Part shown: piece after piece, positions 24,266 through 36,800 of the stretch
How the letters are laid out: each line of letters opens with the position of its first letter
How positions within the stretch are numbered: position 1 is the first letter of the stretch
Source: Apricaphanius iberus
Taxonomy: Eukaryota > Chordata > Actinopteri > Cyprinodontiformes > Aphaniidae
Length of the DNA: 64,000 nt
Direction: 5' to 3'
Assembly (NCBI GenBank): GCA_028564705.1
Contig: JAPXFQ010002133.1
Location: forward strand, 496,001-560,000
Notes under the pieces: generated by a model
Database searches by the model: none
What the model was told of the DNA's origin: nothing
Seen by the model: only the letters and a program-made list of their open reading frames with translations
Translations under genes and position numbers: made by a program

Positions 24266-25017
24266 AGGTCCAAGCTATCACATCTGTCCTATAATCTCCT
24301 GTCAACTAACTGGTTATAGAATTATAAATATGGGAGAAAAATATTGATTGTAAAAAAAATACCTTGGAGCATTTTCTGCTAGTGTGGGATTTAGAATTGA
24401 TGTACCAAGAAGAAGCCCAAATGATTTACTTTCACAAGTGGAGCATTACGGCATTTGCTATAATCCTTCACCCAATATGCATGACATTTTTATTTCAAGT
24501 ACTACGAATACAGAGATAGAAGAGAAAGGGGAAAAAAAAGAAAGATTTAAAGAGATGGGACAAAAAGTTAAAACGGGAATTGAAGATGGAAGAGGGAAAT
24601 ACAAAAGAAGACAAGCAAGAAGACATCCTAGAAGTCTGCTTTTGCACCTGCAGGACGGCAGAGAGAGGGATAAAAACCAAAGAGATATATGAAAATAACA
24701 ACAGCGTCACTGAAGAACACAGCTGAAGACAACATCTGTAAACCACTGAATCAAGATACCTGTGTCTGGGCATGTATATATATCATTGTGCGGACCAACC
24801 TTTGACAGGCCATCAGCATTGTGTGGGAATTAAGTAGCTGTCAGGACATTTTGCTGGTCCTCACAATGTTCAACAAGCCATTGTGGTCTACTACTTAGGT
24901 TTAGAGGTATGGTGTGAATGACGTTTTAGTAAATGTTAGGGTTAGACGTGACTCTAATGGTTAGGGAAAATGTCTGGGTTAGGCATAATAAAATCAGTAG
25001 GACATTGAGGTCGGCTA
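24266..25017. other. Spacer, no gene recognised
   Basis: Contains an A/G-rich stretch (24,500-24,690) that keeps an incidental ORF open. Near 24,940 there are 'gttagggttag'-type words of a common fish repeat. These are not a telomere array. Confidence 0.45.
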
Positions 25018-25390
25018 CTCCAATGATTTTAGATGTCCCGAGGTCACGGCTGAAAACCAGAGGTGACCGAGCTTTTGCTGTTGCGGCTCCCCGACTCTGT
25101 AACAGTCTACCCCTGAGCATTACGCTAGCTCAGTCTTTGAATATTTTTAAGTCTCTTCTGAAGACCCATCTGTTTAAACTGGCATTCAACACAAGATGAG
25201 ATTTTTTTTGCTGATGACTTCTGTCCTGTGACTCTTTGTTTGTTTGTGTAAGCAAAATCGATTCAAATCGATTTGCATTGTGTATTGTTATTCTTTGTTT
25301 TAGTATGTTTTAACTCTGTACAGCACTTTGGGCAGCGGCGGTTGTTTTAAATGTGCTCTATAAATAAACCTGACCTTGACCTTGACCTAA
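25018..25390 (+). pseudogene. 3' end of an L2-like LINE
   Basis: The frame reads VPRSRLKTRGDRAFAVAAPRL, then LCNSLPL, then IFKSLLKTHLFKLAFNT. This is the conserved C-terminus of L2/Maui-type ORF2 proteins ('RtkrGdRAFsvaAPrLWNsLP ... FKs.LKThLf..aF'). It is followed by a 3' UTR ending 'ctctataaataaacctgacc' with a short (ttgacc)n tail, which suits a LINE that ends in a microsatellite rather than poly(A). 5'-truncated and inactive. Confidence 0.8.
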
Positions 25391-25422
25391 ACAAGGCCCA
25401 CACAAGTATAGCCATACAGAAG

Positions 25423-25446
25423 TTTGTGTGTGTGTGTGTGTGTGTG
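25423..25446. repeat. (TG)n microsatellite
   Basis: About twelve TG units directly downstream of the L2-like fragment. Confidence 0.8.
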
Positions 25447-25489
25447 CGCTGATATATATGGTTTCTCCATATGAGTGTTCAATAGCCGG

Positions 25490-25875
25490 TGCCAGGAGCC
25501 ATCAATCGGCCACAGAGGACTGGACCGCCACATGGGGGAGAACGGAGGCACAGACATTCAGACGAACCCCAGGCGGACCAACGCAGGACCGACCGCCCTC
25601 TACCAAAGTACCATACAAATAGCCACAGCAGACGACCAACATCTCCAACCTAAGCCAAACCAGTATCTGAACATCAGACTCAACTAATTCCCGAATCCCG
25701 GTCTCCCACACCACAGAGCACCAAGACCAAGCATCCAACCAAAACCAACCAAGAAACTGACACAGAACAGGCGAACAAGCAGAAACGCCGGACCCAACCC
25801 CCGTTGACCTGCCTTTGGGGCGTTTTCTAACAAAATGGTTTCTGCTAAATAATAAAAACTAAGTTGAGCATTAAT
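25490..25875 (+). repeat. Dispersed repeat family 2, copy 3 (longest)
   Basis: Aligns at its 5' part with 12,350-12,660 and at its 3' part with 13,866-14,031, showing that those two are pieces of one repeat family. It lacks the hAT insertion of copy 2 and so approximates the uninterrupted target. Confidence 0.65.
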
Positions 25876-25897
25876 GGTCACTTTTGTTTATCACTCT

Positions 25898-26080
25898 TAA
25901 ATATAAGCTTTGAGTCAATAATTCCCTCATGTAGCCTAAATGTGGACACTAACTCTCTATATTTACCCTTCAAAAAAAATCCTGGCGTCTCATATAGATT
26001 GTGAAAGCTGAAGAAAACCATAAGAGATATTTCATCAGCATTTTTAGCTGATTTTAAAATAATGTCAGCAGCATGCACAG
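25898..26080 (+). repeat. Dispersed repeat family 4, copy 2
   Basis: Matches 21,620-21,795, including 'gtagcctaaatgtggacac' and 'tagattgtgaaagc'. It again lies downstream of other repeats. Confidence 0.6.
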
Positions 26081-26640
26081 GAGTGTTAAGAAAACGTTGT
26101 TTAGGAATTCATTATGTTTTTGGTTGCTTGTGGACCATGAACCCTAAGTTAAGGTTTGGGTGCCAAAAGCATTTTGTGTCTTTTCAGGAGCCAGTCTTTG
26201 CTCTGGAAGCCTTTAGTCGGAAACAGGCTAATCATAGTTGAAAACCCTGAGGCTGAGAAGCAGCTTCAGAAAGTATCAGTGGCAAGAAGGGGCCTCTTTT
26301 TATTACTCAACTATCATGTACATTCATACATGTAAATTCAATCAAGATTTCTTTCTTTTTTTCGAGAAGCTTTTGTTTTCAGAGGAGTCAGTATAATGAA
26401 TACAGTGTCAAAGTTCACAAGCCAGTGTCTTACTGACCCGGATCTACCATATGGACAATCATAATAAAATAATGGTTGTTTACCCAAAATGGACTCCTGT
26501 AATTGCTTCCCTTTTATGTTAGTTTGTTGAACTGACAGGTAATGATTGGCAGCAGGCGGCAATGCACTGTGTAGATAATAGGCTAATGTTAATGGTGGGT
26601 GGGGCTTAGCACGCGCTTTCCATTTATTGTGTATGTAGCA
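26081..26640. other. Spacer, no gene recognised
   Basis: No conserved domain or clear repeat was seen. The ORF at 26,338-26,562 on the minus strand is unrecognised. Confidence 0.4.
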
Positions 26641-27168
26641 GAACTACTGGCAGAAAATGGATCCAAGTAGCATCAACAGAAAGCCCAGTGGGGCTGCAAA
26701 GTAAAAGGAGGAAAAGGAGGAAAAAGAAGCAGCTGCTATACAAAACATTCAGCCAATAAGCAGTTTTTTCAAAAAAGCTAGAAATGAGGAGGAGGGTTTC
26801 GAGCTAGCCAGCAGCAACGATAGCTTGGGCGCATTGCTAAGTATCCAGCATCACAGACAGATGAAAAGACACGCTCTCTCACTAATGACTCTCTGACGCC
26901 TTTACAATGAGGACGCTATTCCACAACAATTGATTGTATAAGGCAGGAGCGAAGAGCGAAAGGACGTTTGAATATCTTTAATTTTTTTAAAACATTCAAA
27001 ATGTATTCGAATAACGAAGTTTGTAGTCAAAGCTGTAATTTACACAAGTAGGTAAATTAGTGATTGAAAATGTTGTGAAATGTCTAAAAGGTTGAGGGAA
27101 GGGCAGTGGTGTGTTGGGGCCGTTAAACACATTGTGCCCAGGGAACCCTTCAATGATAATCCGGCCCT
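26641..27168 (+). pseudogene. hAT transposon remnant (N-terminal transposase piece plus 3' end)
   Basis: From ATG at 26,657 the frame reads MDPSSINRKPSGAAK, an in-frame TAA, then a Lys/Glu-rich run and QPISSFFKKARNEEEG. This resembles the 'MDRK..SGA.KRK...ISSFF' start of ZMYM1-like/TTF-type hAT transposases. After an internal deletion, the segment at about 27,110-27,168 carries 'ttgtgcccagggaa' and ends 'aatgataatccggccctg', a terminus wording I associate with fish hAT elements. A matching 5' terminus was not found. Confidence 0.55.
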
Positions 27169-27780
27169 GGTGTCTAGTGATATTTTTCTTAGCTGCCGTT
27201 ATGCATGATTTGGAATAGATGTTTATTGACGTTTTAATGATAAAGTCTAATTTACCTAGAATCAATCTTTCAAGGTTATGGGGGAGAATATATGCCAGTG
27301 GGTTGCACCCCTACTTCTACAGTCTCACCAGCATATGGAGGGAATGGGAAGGAGAACGGGAAATAGCAAAAGAAGAATGGCATAACTAACTGTCAATCAC
27401 AGTGGAAGTTCACCAATTCACACATATGTAGGGAATTTGCATGGAAATGCTTAATTCGATTCTTCAATACAACTAAGACAAAAGCTCAATCAAGATTTCT
27501 AAGATGCAAAGATGACCAAATGTTTCAGAATTAAACATCAAAAAGATAAAACTATCCCTACATTTTAATAAATCATAGTAAAAAATGTAGATTGCATACT
27601 GCGCATTAAAAAAAATGTGACAGTTCCTCATGACTGAGAATATTCTTTGTGTGGATTAGCACATCAGGAAATGAGTTCCTTAAAGCCCTAAAAAGAAATT
27701 ATTTCCTTGGAAAAGTCATCACTCGTGAATTTATATTGTGCAACGAGCTTCTTTGATGGGAAAGTGTAAAGTAAAGAAAA
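27169..27780. other. Upstream region of IF gene B
   Basis: AT-rich sequence without a recognised gene. It leads into the putative promoter. Confidence 0.4.
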
Positions 27781-27833
27781 GGGTGTGACTTTTGTGGTAA
27801 AAGGGTGTGACCGAAGTCTGACTGCATAAAAAG
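27781..27833 (+). promoter_or_regulatory. Putative core promoter of IF gene B
   Basis: A TATA-like CATAAAAAG lies at 27,825-27,833. Upstream is a 13-bp direct repeat AAAAGGGTGTGAC, whose GGGTGTG cores sit at 27,781-27,787 and 27,803-27,809, 22 bp apart. GGGTGTG is the complement of a CACCC box, the KLF/SP-type site. A RUNX-core TGTGGT lies between them at 27,793-27,798. The spacing fits transcription starting near 27,855 and a first exon ending at 27,915. Factor identities are inferred from motif knowledge only. Confidence 0.5.
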
Positions 27834-30800
27834 ATGCAGAAATCATCATCAAGATCATCCGACGAAGAGCTGGAACATCAGTCTGCAGAGACGCTCCGAT
27901 TCCAACCAACAAACGGTGAGATGAGACATTTTCGTAACATTTTGTAACCAATCCCTGATTCTACTTTACTTTACCTCAGACTCTGCAGATCTAATATCCT
28001 CTGATTTTTAATTTTTTTTTTCTGATTAAAGAATGCACTTACAATATTAGAACAAATGTATGATCTTATATTGTAGTAATGAATTTATAAAAAGAAGAAG
28101 AAGGAAAAAGAAACTCAGAAGTTTCTCTGACATTATAAAGTCAGAAAGTGTAAAAATGCCAGAAGTCCTCTAAGACCATTGCATTGTTTTTGAGATAGTT
28201 TAACTTTAATTTATCAAGCCTATATCAGATGGCTGAGTAAGAATTTAACTGAATGCGGGTTGATGTCTTTTGCAATCAGTCAATTAAACTTTATTTATAA
28301 AGCGCTTTTCAAGCTACATAGCCTCTCAAAGTGCTTTAAAGATTAAAATGACCCCACAATAGAATAAATAGACATTCACCTGCTAACTGTTGCTATGGAG
28401 TGTGAGTGGGAGTCCACTAAACAGGAGGATTTCGATGCGCAAGGTCGTAACGTAATTTCGATCGATTTCGATACAAAATCGAGATCTTGAGACCCCTAGC
28501 GTGTATACACCTTAGCTTGACTTACGTCGAACCGATATAGTGTTTGAGAAGTGAGTTTGATTAGTTGGACTAAGGTACCCAGATAATGCCACTGGAGAAT
28601 CAAATTTCTCTGCATGTAAATGCCTTTCACCACGTAATGTAAGACATTAAAGACGATTTCAGACAAGACGTTCTGCAATATTCGGACAAAAAGTGGTCTT
28701 TTCAAATACACCACTTTCGTACCGGAACATTGCCTTTCGGCTGCTTCCACATGGCAAACAATGTACTGGATGGAACCTGATGAATGTCTGGGGGGTGTTT
28801 ATCCGGATACATCAATACAGTGAGGCAGGCGTACAATGTCATGTCCCCATGCAAAGTCTTTCTCGCAAAAAAAAAAGGCCAAGGAAACAACAGAAATCTT
28901 TACAGCGTTCATCCTTGTGACAACTGCAATTCTGTACACATAAATACGCTTCAGAGACAATGATGAATATAACAGAAAATAAAAGTGGAACAAAAGGAGT
29001 GGCTTTTCCTAATTTCAGCTTTTTTACATTTCTGCCACCAAATCATGTAAAGTTTCTTGCACACGTTTCAGATTTTGCATTTTTTGGCAAATAATGTCTC
29101 TCTTTTCTACAGGACCAATCAAAATGGAATCTTCACCTTATGACTACCAGACCGTAAAAACTGAGGTTAGTCTTTCAGCCCACAGCAGAAATAATGACAT
29201 TTGTTGAATCAAACTCGGAGTAATCAGCAGCGGGTTATTTGGTACTGTTGGAATAACAAAACAAAAAATAATAACAACATTAATGATAGAACTATGTATT
29301 CCGCACTAAAGGAAAAGGGATAAGAGGAGTTATGAGTTTATATACAGGACTTTTGAGATTCTTTTACACCTTAAAAACATGTTCAAATAGTTTTGGCAGC
29401 ACACCAGCATTTATTCTGTTCCTTTTCTGGGCTGTTGCTGCATGGCAGCGTCCCACTGCTAATAACGGCACCACACAGTTTTTCTCACGCGGGATTCCCA
29501 GAAGTACTGACTACTGCAGTGCATTACATGCTCCCAAAATGATATAAAGATATAAAGTTTTGAGAATGAGCCAAGGCGGAGCCAGAGAAACCAAAGTAGA
29601 GATGTTTAGAAGAAGCGTGGAACAGGAAAAAGAGGAAGTGAGCAGCCCAGTTCCCAACCTGAAAGCTGCCAAACCTTCACTGCTGTTAAGAAAAGTTGCA
29701 GCAAGCAGAACCATGGAGCTGGATGATGACCTGAACCAGCTTCTTAACTCATGACCAGGTTGTTCCCTTTGTTAAAGCCCTAAGATCAAAGCGCTCCTCC
29801 CACTGCTCACCCTGCTTCCTCAGAGCATTAAGACAAAAGATGACACAGCTCAGATCTTTTCCGTCTAACTGCTAATCTATTTAACTTACTTACGCAAGGA
29901 GGATTGGCTTCTAGAACCCAGTGTTACAACTTTTAAGTTTTGGGTGTCAGCCAGTGTGAATGAGGGGGTAAAGCATGGTTTATACTTCTCCGACAGCAAC
30001 TTTGCATAAGGATGTATTGATGGAGATATTTTTCGTTTAGGGTACGTAATTTCTTTCTGTCCGTTCTCCGTGTATTTTTCTGTGTTGCAAAGCAATTACG
30101 AACCAGGACAGCAGGGGGTGCTAACTTTTCATGGCGGCTCTGCTTACCATTGCAGTGTTGTTTCTGTTTCATTAGAGTTTTTAATTCGGCTTGTGAACAC
30201 ATTCCCCCCCTCAAGGAGGTCAAGGTTAGGAACTCAATTAATACACTGTAAAAGTAATTAATTACTCAGCAAAGTCACTGACGTTATTTCAGTAACACAG
30301 TTACGTTCTATAATCTCTATAAGGTGAAATATTTAAAACTAAATGACAAATAATAAAACACCGTACAGACTGTTTTTTTAGAACATTTGGTATTTTAACT
30401 TGATTCAATAAGATTAAAGCTGTATACAGAAAGAAAAAATGTACAAAAAGGAAATATTGGAAATATATAATCACCCAATTTTCATAAACGTGCTAAACAA
30501 AGACAGGCAGCTGTGGGTAAAGTGAAACGAAGAAAAATCTAAACATTAACTTGTGCAAATCTATATCTGTAATATTGTACAGTAAACAGAGCAGGGCTCT
30601 CAAGTTTTCAAGATTGCTTGGAGTGAGATTGTGGCGGGGCAGGGGTCCCGTCCCTTGCAGTATCCAATCACCATAAACTAACTTAAGCCGATCTGGTAAC
30701 CCGAGCCGATCTGGTACCTACACCGCCAGCAAATCATAGAGCACGCATGGGTGGTGTGGGTGGGGGGGGGGGGTGTCAGGTCTGTCTTCGTCAAGCTACG

Positions 30801-33800
30801 TCTCCCAGCGACAACACTGCCTACTTTGGATCTTACCCGGCTAGCAAGAAGACATTCTGTTCTCTGATTGGTTTAGAAATTTTTCAGGATTCCCACGGGT
30901 CACGAGATTCCTGCAGGATTCCTGCGGGACGGGAGTCAATTTCACTGTTGGTAACGGGATCAGGACGGGACAGGAAATAATCCACGGGATCGGACGGGAA
31001 ACCGGAAATTATATATATATATATATTATTTTTTTACATTTATCTTGTCAGATATTAGGGACACAAATTAGCTTTAAAAAATGACGCTGCGATGCGGTGC
31101 CAATGTGTGTGGTTATTAACTCCGCTGCAAAATGCAATTCCATCGGGTCTACTACACGGCACGCACCAAAACTGAAACTGCTACGTTGTTGCTACACCAC
31201 CTGGATAAACTGGTAAGCGTATGATATCCGACTGAAAATGCGTGTATCTTAATAGTTTGGTAGTCAGACGAATCGAATCCATTCATGACGTAGTAAGGTG
31301 GCCAAACGACGAGAATGCAGGATATGGTTAAAGACGGCGGATAAAGCTAAATAGATGATCTTTGATACTTTGCTAGGCTATGGTTTAAAGCTCTCTCTCC
31401 TGTCTTCGATCGCATCTGCTATTATTTCGACTGATTTTTACATCCCTCCCACCTGGGTCACAATTAGCGTTGTGATGACCACCTTGCTACCTGAACACAT
31501 ACCTTTCTCTCACCGGGAGAACGGGATGCAGAGCTGGAATGTTGCTGCTTGTGGAGCGTCATGGCGAAACGGCACTGGCTATTGCTGCGGGACATTTTGG
31601 TTTCACTTTCTCCCGGGACAACTGAACAGATCAGAGGTAAATATTTATCTTCAGAATCTGAATAACCGTATTGACCAAAACCTCTGGTCTCAAATTTCAT
31701 TAAGAACATTTAAATTTCTTAAAAATCCTAATCTACGATTAATACAATATAAAATCCCTCATAGAGTGCATTATACAGGGCAACGGATGTTCAAGATGGG
31801 TTATACGCCATCTGATACCTGTTTACAATGTACAAGCAATCTACCAGACAATTATACTCATGCTCTTTGGTTCTGCCCACCTGTTAAGAAATATTGGTAC
31901 CAGATATGTGAAGATCTATCAAAGTGTCTGAAATGTAATATCACACCTTCTCCCACAGTTTGCTTGCTGGGAAATTTAGATGAAGTTACCATGGATACAA
32001 AGTCTATGCAATTATTTCACATCGCCTTATGCATCGCTAAGAAAAATATCCTCTTGAACTGGAAAAATAAAAATACTCTGAATATTAATCAATATAGAGA
32101 TCTCCTTCTGGATTACATTGGTCTAGAAACGGCATCTGCCTCCACATCTGATCAATCTTTCTGGTCACCCTTGATCAGTTCCATCACCTAGTGGGGTCGG
32201 GCCCTTGATTCTGTTCTGTGGGACACGGTTGCCGATGTGGAGCTTAAGGGTTGGTGGTGACTGCAGGGGGGTCCTTGGGGGTGGGTCCGCTTGCGGTTGG
32301 GGCGGTAGGTGCCGTGACTCTCGCCTGGGGTGGGACTTTGGGGGCTTTGTGTGGTGACTCCTAGTGGCTGCAATGCGCGCCTTAGAGGGGTCGTGCTGGC
32401 GGACACGGGTTACTGGCCTGGTGCTGTGCTGCTCTGGGGGGGTCTGGGCTGGGGCTGGGGTCGGGGTTCTGGGGCGGCGTGCCCCCCGCTGGGGCCCTGG
32501 CTGGGGCTTGGCCGGGGGGGGGCGCTGCCGTCGGTGCCGGCTGGGTGGGGGGGGGGGCTGTGGTCGGCCGGTGGTTGGCGGGCGCTGCTGCCTTTTCCAT
32601 CTCCCCGGGCTGGTTCTTGTCGCTTGCTCCCCGGTGGCCCCTTGCTGCGCCTGCGCGTCGGGGAGTCGGCGAGCGGCCGCGGCGGGTGGCCGGCGTCTCC
32701 GGGCCCGATCGGCTATATTGGCACTGGACATGGCTCCTGGGTCTTGGTGGTGCTGAGGTGGGGGCCTCTGGCCGGTGTTGGTCGGCCTCCGCGGTGACTG
32801 ACCGGTTGGTGGGGTGTGGGCTGGTGGGTGGAGGTGCTGGGTTCTGTTGCCTCCCGGCCATCGGGCGGTAGTAGCAAGGCTGGAGGATGTCGGCCTGGGG
32901 GTTGGCCGCCTGGGGCTTCGGTCTGCTCACGGGCCTGGCGCGACGTGTCCGGGGTACCAGAGTCTGTGGTGTGCCGGGTTCCGGCCTCGGCGCGGGGGCC
33001 CTCGGACGCTGGCGGTGCCTGGGGCGTCTCTTATTGGCGGGTAGGCTTTTTACCATCTAGCACAGGCGTTCTTTTTAACGGGGTGCGCTTGGGACGGGAG
33101 GGGGAGGGGGGGCTAACCTGAGTGTCTAGTGACATGTGTTTTGTTAGCAGTGTGAATGTTGGGAAGGATTTAGGTGTGCCCCTGGGGTGGGGGCTGGTGG
33201 ATCTGCATTCAGTTTATTAGTGCAGTTCTGGGTGAGACCTTGAAGGGAGGGTCCGCCTAATATCCAATTTAAAACTAAGTTCCCAACTAAGTTTCTTACA
33301 GCATGCAGACAGCAAGAGCACTCAGAGTATCTGCCCTCTCGCCAAATCATCATCATATTTTCAGCGGCCTCATCATCACTGACTCTGCGCTCTCTTCCTG
33401 CAGCTGCAGAGACTGTTAGCAACCCTGATCCCGCTGCGCTTCATTCAGCCACATTGTAGTAACGCGCCACTTTACATCCCCAGTAACCGTGACGAAGTTG
33501 TAACGATAGGAACAATAATGAATTACATTACCCCATTACCTAAAAATTAACGCCATTGGTAACACTGTTATACTTAAACACCGGACAAGCTCTAAAGCTT
33601 TTTACTAGAAGTGCAGTTCATAGAATCCTCTAAAAACACAAATAAACAAACACTTTTTTTGTTGCTCTCTACACCTCCTTGTGTTTAAAATCACGTAAAG
33701 ACCAGATTAGATAAATTATCTCAGATAATATATATAAATATATATATATAAAGCATTTAGTGGCCAAACGCTGCATTAACTACTGATTACAGCGACTATA

Positions 33801-36800
33801 GAGCCCCGTTCTAGTGAAACGATCTCTGGCTGTTGTTGAAATGACCAATCACAGGCATGCGCTCTCTGTTGACAGAGGCGGATAGTTAGAAAATAAAAGA
33901 AGAAATTCAAATAAAAGGCCACTGTGGCCACAAAACCTTTAAACAAACAGTTGGGGATGGTTGTAAGCCGCAAAGAGTTATGGGTCAGTGTGTTCGTGTT
34001 AATTGTAAAAGTATAGTAAGTACAGGAGTCGGGTTGCTGCCTTGACCCTTGTGATGTAGTGGTGCAAGAACGTGGGGAGTGCCGGCGAGCTTATCTCTCC
34101 AGCAGTTCGAGAGGGGAGGGGGGACATGAAAATCAGGGTGAATCCCCCCCCCATCCCCCCCAGCAAATTTCACCCTGCTCTCCAGAGACTTATTTCCTGG
34201 GTGGCGTCACACTAGAATTTTTTTCTTCCTCCCGAATACAAATACTTAAAAGGCACAGTGTGTAATTTTCGGCCAGTAGGGGGCAGTGCATACCTAAATT
34301 ATCACAAGCATGCGGTATCTGTGTCTTAGAGTAAGAAACTCAACAACGGAGGTCCAACTAGTGCTGTTTTCAAACACTCAATTCCCTGAGAATGATCTAT
34401 ATGCAGCAACATGATGAGCACATCAGTCTCTCTTTCATCGCTTGGAACTAGCAAAGAGGTAAAAATGTATTTATGGCGAAACTTTTTTGGATTTTGAGGG
34501 GAAATCAATGTTTTAATAGCGGGCTTGTTCCGTGCGCTTTGTCCATCCGGGCTCTTGTAGAAGTAAAGACGTCATCTAATACGGCTTTCCCCTGAAAAGA
34601 GGACCCGCGCTTATGTATTTTAAAAAACTGATTTTTAAAGTCATATTTTACAATATCGCCAATATTTTGCTATTAATCTTCTTAGTCTCCAAAGTCCTAA
34701 ACACTTCCGTACCCCCGCAGACATGTCATCATGATCAACAGCCTTCCCTGTCTTGATCCTCTTCAAAGCTTTCCTCACTTCATCCTTACTAATCTCAGGA
34801 ACTTCCTGATCCACAATGACCGCCTCTTCTACTCTACATTCTCTCTGACTTTTCCTCATTCATCAGCTCTTCAAAATACTCTTTCCATCTTCCCATCACA
34901 CTCTTGGCATCTGTCAGTACATTTCCATCCCTATCCTTGATCATCCTTGCCTGTTTCACATCCTTTCCATCTCTGTCTCTCTGCCTCACCGATCTATACT
35001 AATCATTCTCTCCCTCCTTACTATCTTGTTGCTTGTGTCGTAGAAGAAAATATCTTCTTTTATCAAGGATGAGGTTGTAGTCCAATTAGAGTTTTTTTAT
35101 ACGTATTTAGCAGATTAGCCAGAATCAACATACTGGGTCCCAGTGGCCCTGTATGTGGCTTTTTTGTGTAAAAAACACTTACTTTAAAGAAATGTACTTC
35201 TGTTTATTTGCTGACATCCGAAGTTCCCCTGTAACGTAACGGATCACCGATTCCGATAGCTGGTAGGTGAATGTGTGACCTAAGAGGAACTTAATTGATT
35301 AATACGCAGCGTCTGAGCTGTTGGCTGCAATAAACCTGAGATTGCCCCATTCATTGGAAGAGGATGTGTGCGCAGCAAAAGCGACCATATGGTACCATTG
35401 CGTTTAAAGAAAGGTTACGCATTGGGTGAGAAAAAACATAGCGACGACAGCGATGCATGGTATTGGTCCGATTGGCCAACATGCAGTTCTGCTATTGTGC
35501 TCACTTGTTTCAGCTTACAACCCTTTCTCTCATTCGTCCACACGCCTTATTTAAGGCGTCTTCACCCACCAGGGTTCCGTCATCTGGTCTGCAAGTTCAG
35601 AGCTTTCTTCTTCGTCAAAAAGCTACTTCAGAACTAAGTAGGCATTTTGGATGAGATGTGAAACATCTTCAAGATAACAAGAAAAGTCCAGTTGCCTTTT
35701 AGGCGCGCGGACACATAGACACCTAGACCGCCCATCACCATGACACACAGATATAGAGTACCTCCACATACAGGCAAACCTGTGCTTTATTCAGATGTTG
35801 CGATCACAACTATTAACGCAAATTCAGTCAGTCCCAGCAAATCGTGCACACTCCCTGTTCATGTGAGAGGGACTGGAAATTTGCATTTTGCCGAGGAAGC
35901 TACTATGAGTTAAAGTTTCCTCATTCCAGTCATGAAACTCAAATCACCTTTTGGCCAAAATTCACCATTTTGAATCCAAAATAGCTCACCTACGTGATTT
36001 TGCGTGTGTCTCATTTGAAAATAATCAGCTGTAACCAGTGACGCAGAACATGGACGGATACAGTGGCAAGCAGCAATTTTTCAGGATAACCGTCTTTATA
36101 TGACAGAGAAGCTGTAGCATTAATTACTTTACAAATCATCAGAGTTCCAAAGGATTAAAAACTGTTTTGGCCGACCTCCAGTATCAGGATGGTTCAGTCT
36201 CTGTTGGACTTTTTAAGATATTTATTTGGATACGAACAGAATCCATCTCTTGAGTAAGAGCTGTCTCCCTCTGTGTGCCACTCCTTACTGCTCTTACTAA
36301 TAATTACAAATCACTGAAAAGAACTAATGTTAACATAATTCTTCCATTACAGGGGCTAAAAGAACCCAGGGTGGGTCTGGGACTGTAGCATCCAAATAAA
36401 AGCAGAGATGTTCTTCCAGTGGGGACCAATCTGAGCTCGTGACATTTTAGAGTTTTCATCTGTTAAAATTACCTTTTTCCAAAAGGTTTATGTGACAATG
36501 TAGCCTCTTAACTCTGCTAAAAAATAAATAGAACAAATAAAATAAAGTAAAAGTAGGTTGGTGCCATTTCGGTGGATCGGCAGGGGTCAGAGCTGGCGCC
36601 CGGGCTTGCTGTGGGTTCCGCTGCCACGTCAATTCTTTTGGGGTTTTGTCTGGGCTTGGTTGTGTCCCTGTCACCTTGCAAAAAATACAGAGTAAAAAAT
36701 TAAATATTTGTGCGCATTTCTGACAGCAAGGCTTTGAAATTACTCCCCTAAAACAGGTACTTAGGTGTATCCCACAAAAAGTATTTAAACATTTACTTTT

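Noticed and set aside
24940..25000. Interstitial telomere repeat (gttaggg words)
   Set aside because: Only isolated 'ggttaggg'-like words without tandem TTAGGG units; part of a common dispersed repeat.
32165..33121. Large GC-rich ORFs (up to 224 codons) on both strands
   Set aside because: Pro/Arg/Gly-rich translations in every frame reflect base composition of a LINE 3' UTR. No domain, no splice support.
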